Shown: in pieces, positions 57,862-64,000 of the stretch
Numbering within the stretch: position 1 is the stretch's first letter
Layout of the letters: every line of letters starts with the position of its first letter
The notes under the pieces: model-generated
Databases searched by the model: none
What the model was told of the DNA's origin: nothing
What the model saw: only the letters and a program-made list of their open reading frames with translations
Source: Davidsoniella eucalypti
Taxonomy: Eukaryota; Ascomycota; Sordariomycetes; Microascales; Ceratocystidaceae
DNA length: 64,000 nt
NCBI GenBank assembly: GCA_004009845.1
Contig: RMBW01000037.1
Coordinates: forward strand, 62,001-126,000
Reading direction: 5' to 3'
Position numbers and translations under genes: made by a program

Positions 57862-60800
57862 ATGGATTTCTCGTCTATATCAAGTGCTGCCAGCACAACG
57901 ACGCTGGAGAATCTAGCCGCGTCCGCCGAGGCAGTCTTGGCCGGGGCTACGCAACTAGTCGAGGCGCAAACTCCTACGACATGGCTAGGCTTACTTGCGC
58001 GCATCATGCTGACTCTTTTGCAACTCATCTCTGCAGTATTGTACTGGGTGCTACGCTTAGCTACACTTATCCTGCCCACATTCTTGTTTACAAAACTGTC
58101 AGCCACCTGGACAGTCACTATGAACGCTACGACTTTGTAAGTATACTCTCTTGAATATCAGGACAAGAAAAGCATCTAACAATCGAAGTTTAGGATGGTC
58201 ATCATCGTATTTTTCTGTAGCGGTGCTGCATGGGTTGTGCGTTACAGATTTCTCAACATGTACTCACGCCTTCCTCCTGAGCCTCAGCGAAAAGAGCCCA
58301 ACGTCGACCTCCCCCCGGATAGTCATGACGAAGGCGTAAAGTCCGGCTTTTCCAATTACCTTGATGAGTTTCTCAGTGCCATCAAGATATTCGGCTACCT
58401 TGAGCGGTCCGTGTTCCATGAACTCACTCGTAGTATGCAGACCAAACGTCTCGTTGCTGGCGAAGCGGTTAATCTTGAAGATGAAAAGGGCTTCTGCATC
58501 GTTGTCGACGGCCTAGTAGAAATATTTGTCAAGTCTGGGCCTCGAAATTCGTATGAAGATGCGCTGGCCGAAGAAAGCGATTCTGCCGAGTACGAGGACC
58601 ACTCCAATGCTCATCAGTACCAGCTTTTGACAGAGGTCCGCAATGGAACTCCCATGTCATCGCTCTTCTCTATCATGTCACTGTTTACCGAGGACATCAA
58701 CCCATGTTCTGCGGATGATCATGATGCCAGCAAACAGGCGAGTGGGTTCCCACCCGAGAGTTCGTTTAGATCACATGGTACAGAGGGCATGGTATCTGCT
58801 CCTGGAACACCGCCAGTGGCCGCTTCAAGAGCGAGCCACCTCAAGTCGCCAGCCAATCTCAAGACCGATGATAAAGACATACCTTCGATTGATATCGGAT
58901 CTGTTGCATCGACACCAGCAGTGGAACGGCCTCCCCTACGTCATAGGGTGACATCCAAATCTCCACATCCTGATATCATAGCTCGCGCTCGCGTTGATAC
59001 AACATTGGCCATCATCCCCGCAAGTGCCTTCAGACGCCTAATCAAGGTTTACCCAAAAGCTACAGCCCACATTGTCCATGTTATTCTATCGCGGTTCCAA
59101 CGTGTCACACTGGCTAACGCATACACCTACCTCGGATTGACTGAAGATGTTGTTCGGACTGAAAGTAGTATGGTTCGTTACACTCTCTGCCAACTTCCCA
59201 ACGAGCTGAGAGGTGATGCTCTCAACAGACTCAAGGAAAAGTTTCGCAGAGAGCGAGATAGCTCCCGTGAGAATGGCGAAGAGCCCAAAGTCATTGCTCT
59301 ACATAATCCAACTGTCGCCCGGCGTAGAAGATCAAGTGCTGGACTGCGTAAGGAAGCAGTCCTCCTTTCTCTCTCCAAGCAAATTTCCGAGGGACCAGCT
59401 GGCGGAACCATAGCACCCCCGAGGGACCGCGTTGTCTCTGGCTCGAACCATCAAGACGGTCACCACTCCCCTCGACGTGTCGAGACTTACTCCGCTTCGT
59501 CTCGTTCACCGTTCGATCGTAACGGTCGTGGTATCATTGACCCGTTTGCAAAGCAAGGCACGCGTAAGCCAATCGATCCTCGCGAGACAGTCAATGAAGA
59601 CAATATATTCAGAGCATCTGTTCTAGAATGCATCTTTAGGTCGCTTGGACTGGGACAGTCGACGTTACCTACGCACGAGCCCGAATCAATGGAGGGCTCA
59701 CCACGGATTGGCAGTTTCGACAAGCGGGCACGTACTGGCGCTACGAATGCGTTTGGGTTAATGGGACCTCTAGAGTCTAATTCCATCGAGGGAGACACAG
59801 AGTCTCTGGTATCTGGTAGCACCAGTGCCTTCCACTCTCCGAATGCTCATGCCCTGGCTCATGATATGCGTGACGATCTGGAGATCCTCTTCTTCCCTAA
59901 GGGATCAATCCTAGTTGAAGAGGGCGAGCACAATGCTGGCTTGTACTATGTCATTGATGGTTTCCTTGATATGGGTACTACTAGATTGGAGACAACTACT
60001 GGAATTTTGCAAGTAGATCCCTCCAGCCATACGCCATCCTCTCCCTTTGCGCCTTCTAGCGAAAGCGAAGCTAGCGATAGTCCTGATGTGAACAAGACTA
60101 AGAACCGTCCACGCAAGTCAGTGGCTTTGATCAAGCCCGGTTGTCTTGCTGGATATATTGGCGGCGTTACTTCATACCGGTCGTTCATCGACGTTCGTGC
60201 TAAAACCGACGTCTACGTTGGATTTCTCCCTCGCGCTTCTGTCGAGCGTATTGTTGACAAGTTCCCTATAGTATTGCTTACCATGGCGAAGCGTCTAACA
60301 AGCATTCTTCCTCGTCTTATCCTGCATATTGACTTTGCCCTCGAATGGGTTCAGGTCAACGCTGGACAAGTTCTATTCCACCAGGACGAAGAAGGTGAGG
60401 CAATTTATATTGTTCTCAATGGCCGTCTCCGATTAGTTCAAGAGAAGGACGGTCGTGTCGATGTTCTTGCTGAGTATGGCCAAGGTGAAAGTGTAGGCGA
60501 ACTTGAAGTCATGACTGAGTCGTCTCGTCCTGGAACCCTGCACGCGATCCGTGATACTGAGTTGGTCAAGTTCCCGCGCACCCTTTTCAATAGCTTGGCG
60601 CAAGAACATCCGAACATCACTATGAAAGTGTCTAAGATCATCGCCTCTCGTATGCGCAAGTTGATCCAGGACCCATCGGTATTGAACTTGGGCGACTCTC
60701 AAGCTAGCGCTTTATTCCAGAAAGGCTATTCCACAACTAATCTACGTACTGTTGCTGTACTACCAGTCACAGCCGGTGTCCCCGTAATGGACTTTTCCAC

Positions 60801-62541
60801 CAGACTTATGACGGCCCTGGCGCAGGTAGGCCCTCCCAATGGAGCAGTCTGCCTGAACCAAGATTCGATCCTGAGCCACATGGGCAAGCACGCGTTCAAC
60901 CGTATGGGCAAGCTCAAGCTGGCACAGTACCTTGCGGATCTCGAGGAGAAGCATAGTCTGGTGCTATACACTGCAGGTAAGCTATCCCAGCAACTCTCGG
61001 TTCCCCCCCCACCTCTTCACTCTGTCTTTTTACTGCAACATAATGATGAGAAAACAATCAACGGAGGTCCTCTATGATGGCCAAATACTCTAATTTTTTC
61101 CTGACTGTTGCGCGACAACTTTCCTCTATCTCACGTACCAAAGTTCATACTTGAGTTCTTGCTAATATGGAACTTAGACACCAACGTCAATTCGCCCTGG
61201 ACCCAGACATGCATCACCCAAGCTGACAGCATCTTGCTGGTTGGACTGGCTGACGGATCTTCGGAGATTGGCGAATACGAACGGTTCATGCTTGGCATGA
61301 AGTCGACAGCGCGCAAAACGCTAATTCTTCTCCATGCTGAACGCTTCTCGCAGCCTGGCGTTACTCGTACCTGGCTTCGCAATCGTATGTGGGTCAATGG
61401 TGGCCATTACCACATGCAAATGCCACTCGTATCCGTTGCTATTCCGGTGACGCAACAACGGAAACTCGGGTCAGCTCTCAAAGAACGAGTGCAAATTATT
61501 CAGGCCGAGATTCAGAAGTACACCTCGCGTAAGATGCGATCTGGACACTACTATACGCCAGAATCACCATCCAAGGGAGACTTCAACCGACTGGCACGCC
61601 GTCTCTGCGGCAAATCTATCGGTCTAGTTCTTGGCGGCGGTGGTGCCCGTGGCATTGCACAGATCGGAATCATCCGAGCTCTTGAAGAAGCCGGGGTTCC
61701 CGTCGACCTTATTGGAGGTACGTCCATTGGATCTTTTGTTGGTGCCTTGTATGCTCGACACGCAGATGTGGTGCCTATGTTTGGTCTCGCAAAGAAGTTT
61801 GCGGGGCGCATGGCCAGCATCTGGCGATTTGCGTTTGATTTGACTTATCCTTCTGCTTCGTACACAACGGGCCACGAGTTCAACCGCGGTATCTTCAAAA
61901 TCTTTGGTGATACGCAGATTGAAGACTTCTGGTTGGAGTACTACTGCAATACCACAAATATCAGCAAGAGTCGCCAGGAGATACACACTAGCGGCTACGC
62001 ATGGCGCTATATCCGGGCATCGATGTCGCTAGCTGGTCTGCTGCCGCCTCTGTGCGATGAAGGTAGCATGTTGCTTGATGGTGGTTATATCGATAACTTG
62101 ACTGTGGCACACATGAAGTCGCTTGGCGCGGCCATGATCATTGCTGTAGACGTCGGAGCGATCGATGATAACACGCCGCAAACATATGGTGACTCTCTAT
62201 CGGGACTCTGGGCCTTCTGTAACCGATGGAACCCGCTTTCATCGCATCCCAATCCGCCTACACTGTCCGAGATCCAGGCACGGCTGGCCTATGTTTCCAG
62301 CGTAGACGCTTTGGAACGGGCCAAGACGATGCCGGGCTGCATTTACATGCGACCGCCCATTGATGAGTATGGCACGCTAGACTTTGGCAAGTTTGACGAA
62401 ATCTACAAGGTCGGATACGACTTTGGCAAGGAGTTCCTGGCGAAGCTCGACAAGGACGGCAAGTTGCCGCTCCAGCAAATGGCTGAAGACGCCACCAAAG
62501 GCTTGCGGCGAACAACAGCGCCTCGGCGGGCGAGTATCTGA
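57862..62541 (+). CDS. NTE1: lysophospholipase NTE1 (neuropathy target esterase type)
   Basis: This ER-membrane enzyme deacylates phosphatidylcholine to glycerophosphocholine. Three exons fit: 57862-58136, 58194-60976 and 61178-62541, giving 1473 residues. An N-terminal hydrophobic pair (about residues 40-105) anchors it. Cyclic-nucleotide-binding-like domains follow: near 58370-58680 with a split loop, near 59875-60250, and near 60330-60640 (VLFHQDEEGEAIYIVLNGRL, YGQGESVGELEVM). The patatin domain has GGGGARG (about 1172-1178), the nucleophile motif GTSIG (about 1200) and the DGG dyad motif (about 1320). The middle linkers are Ser-rich and acidic. The last intron is 201 bp, the longest in this gene. 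Confidence 0.96.
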
Positions 62542-62742
62542 AGATCCGAAGACGTGACATGACTTACTATGTGTTTTGTTTGACTGAGTATGCTATTATA
62601 CCTACTGTAGATTGTTGCCGGTGACTTTACTTTTATTATGATACCTCTTTTGTTTAGTATATTTGCAATTAAATTTCAATAACGTCTATCTTTATCTCAT
62701 TTCTATATACATTTGTTGCTGTCCGTGATGTTCGTCATATAT

Positions 62743-64000
62743 CTACGCCAGCTGGGCTTGAGACTCTGTAACCAAGATGGCAAAGGTCTTGTCGATCTGA
62801 GCCTCATCCACAGCGACACCACTAGTTGAAACTCTGATAGCATATTTTCCGCCTGGCATTGAGCTAGTCAAGAAGATCTCGCCGCCGGCATTGATCGACT
62901 CGTATATCTTCCCAGCACGGCCAGCCCTATCTTCGTCATCGGCAGCCGAGTCCCTGGCGGCGATATTTCTAGAAGCAGCCCGGAAGACGACCAAGCCGTA
63001 GCAAGGGCCATAGACGATCTCGAACAAATCCGGTCTTGTTTCCAGTTTCTCAGCCAGTTTCTCCGCCAATACGATGCCATTACGCAGATGAGCGCGGATG
63101 CCCCCAAGGCCGAACATTCTCAGCACGAACCAGAGCTTAAGAGCGCGGAACCGACGACCGAGGGGAATCTGCCAATCACGATAATCCGTGACCAAGCCGG
63201 CATCGGAGAACGCGTTGCGCAGATACGGCGGAGCGACAGACAAGGCGTCGACGAGATACTTGGCGCGACGAACGAAGAGTGCCGAGCAGTCAAAGTTGAC
63301 GAGCATCCACTTGTGCGGGTTGAAGTTGAAGCTGTGGAAGCGAGCGAAGATGGCCGGAGCTGCGGCGCCGGGCGATGAAGGGTTGTTTTGGTGTTCTGGG
63401 AGTAGTAGGGCACTGCCGGCATAGGCGGCGTCTACGTGGACCCAGATATCGCCCTTGAGCTGGTCTTGGGCCTGGCGCTGCTCTTCCAGCGAGGCTCCCG
63501 TAGTGGCTGGGCTTGGCTCTTCGGGACTCAGCGGCGCTAGCTCCTCCAGGGCGTCGGCGACGCTGGTGAAGTCGTCGACGGCGCACACGTCGGTCGTGCC
63601 GTAGTTCACAGTCAGGAAGAAGGGGTGGAGGCCACGGCTACGCAGCTTCGTCACGGTAGCACGAACAGCTGGTCCGGTCAACTGGAACTTCTCCTCGGGG
63701 GTCACGGGCACGCCAACATAGCGTAGACCAAGCACCAGCGCCGCCTTCTTGGTACTGCTATGTGTCATGGCACTACCCATTGCGACCAACTTCCCGCGTA
63801 GCTCCGCTTTAGCATCTTCCTTCTCCTCCTTCTCCTCCTCCGTCGCCGACGGCAGATGGGCGAGATGTGTAGCGAGATACTTCTCCCGCGCAGCCACCAT
63901 GACCGTCAGGATAGCCTCCGAGGCAGACCCATGGATAACGCCGCCGCCGCCAGAAGCGCCGGGTCCGGCAGCGTGGAAACACAGCGGTAGGCGCATGGCG
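62743..64000 (-). CDS. group II PLP-dependent (aromatic amino acid) decarboxylase, partial
   Basis: This gene runs off the right edge, so the N-terminal part (about 100-130 residues) is missing. What remains follows the aromatic-L-amino-acid decarboxylase fold: GGGGVIHGSASEAI, THSSTKKAALVLG, the cofactor aspartate in VHVDAAYAGSALLLPE, and the PLP lysine in FNPHKW. RRFRALKLWFVLRMFG, VYGPCYGLVVFR and the small-domain C-terminus follow, ending SQAQLA. Family members act on Trp, Tyr, Phe or DOPA; the substrate cannot be told from this part. Acidic and Lys-rich insertions (EEEKEEKEDAKAEL; a Pro/Ser stretch after LEELAPLSP) are not standard. The final 1.2 kb is one exon. The CGCC ATG at 63994-63996 is an internal in-frame Met, not the start. 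Confidence 0.9.
   Translation of the reverse strand, partial: AMRLPLCFHAAGPGASGGGGVIHGSASEAILTVMVAAREKYLATHLAHLPSATEEEKEEKEDAKAELRGKLVAMGSAMTHSSTKKAALVLGLRYVGVPVTPEEKFQLTGPAVRATVTKLRSRGLHPFFLTVNYGTTDVCAVDDFTSVADALEELAPLSPEEPSPATTGASLEEQRQAQDQLKGDIWVHVDAAYAGSALLLPEHQNNPSSPGAAAPAIFARFHSFNFNPHKWMLVNFDCSALFVRRAKYLVDALSVAPPYLRNAFSDAGLVTDYRDWQIPLGRRFRALKLWFVLRMFGLGGIRAHLRNGIVLAEKLAEKLETRPDLFEIVYGPCYGLVVFRAASRNIAARDSAADDEDRAGRAGKIYESINAGGEIFLTSSMPGGKYAIRVSTSGVAVDEAQIDKTFAILVTESQAQLA

Noticed and set aside
57711..58154. 147-codon open frame overlapping NTE1 exon 1 in another frame
   Set aside because: NTE1 frame carries the conserved membrane anchor and splices in phase; the other frame has no family resemblance.
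63088..63424. Plus-strand open frames opposite the decarboxylase
   Set aside because: Antisense shadows of the GC-rich decarboxylase exon.
1..64000. tRNA genes, rRNA, CRISPR arrays, secondary-metabolite cluster
   Set aside because: No tRNA B-box or cloverleaf candidate, rRNA block, spaced repeat array or polyketide/peptide synthase was seen by eye; a tRNAscan or Infernal run would be decisive for small RNAs.

Overview
The window looks like nuclear DNA from a filamentous ascomycete (Pezizomycotina-type). Genes are split by short introns (mostly about 55-100 bp, GTAAGT/GTATGT donors, TAG/CAG acceptors). The core proteins (eEF2, CSF1, SEC5, a MoaB-MoeA fusion, NTE1, and a MGRKPN-type double zinc-finger regulator) read like filamentous-ascomycete orthologues. 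The finer lineage cannot be fixed from sequence alone. Exon boundaries given here were worked out by hand from splice signals, reading phase and family conservation.

Layout. 1-3.1 kb is a mosaic of decayed elements: a Tad1-like LINE reverse transcriptase, a 273-bp piece of a nuclease-kinase type gene, the chromodomain end of a Ty3/Gypsy polyprotein, and a FunK1-kinase-like fragment. A foldback repeat lies at 3.6-3.8 kb. From 4.5 to 26.2 kb is a gene block: eEF2 (-), the giant lipid-transfer protein CSF1 (-, 3432 aa, almost all in one 10-kb exon), a TMEM184/DUF300 membrane protein (+) and a membrane-anchored GH92 alpha-mannosidase (-). From 26.2 to 31.7 kb is a gene-poor island with a broken nuclease-like/kinase-like gene (+). 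From 31.7 to 52.1 kb is dense housekeeping DNA: zinc-finger regulator (+), exocyst SEC5 (-), U2 snRNP A' LEA1 (+), histone-fold DPB3-like (-), CLC exchanger (+), TMEM42-like EamA protein (-), TFIIA gamma TOA2 (-), V-ATPase c'' VMA16 (+), molybdenum-cofactor CnxE (-), RNase P/MRP POP5 (+). From 52.3 to 54.9 kb is a second decayed island (LINE ORF1 zinc-knuckle remnant and a FunK1 kinase pseudogene). From 55.1 kb to the end: GPN2 (-), NTE1 (+) and a group II PLP decarboxylase (-) that runs off the right edge.

The core genes are unrelated housekeeping functions with no sign of a metabolic cluster. Many neighbours are divergent or convergent pairs with short spacers (SEC5/LEA1, LEA1/DPB3, CLC/TMEM42-like, VMA16/cnxE, cnxE/POP5). 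The most interesting signal is in the three islands. Two kinase-type accessory families each occur twice: 1704-1976 matches 28897-29169, and about 2985-3085 matches the reverse strand of 54176-54276. Every copy is fragmentary or frameshifted. One break is an exact 11-bp tandem duplication, and another is a 4-bp duplication in the Gypsy remnant. I found no tRNA, rRNA, CRISPR or biosynthetic cluster.
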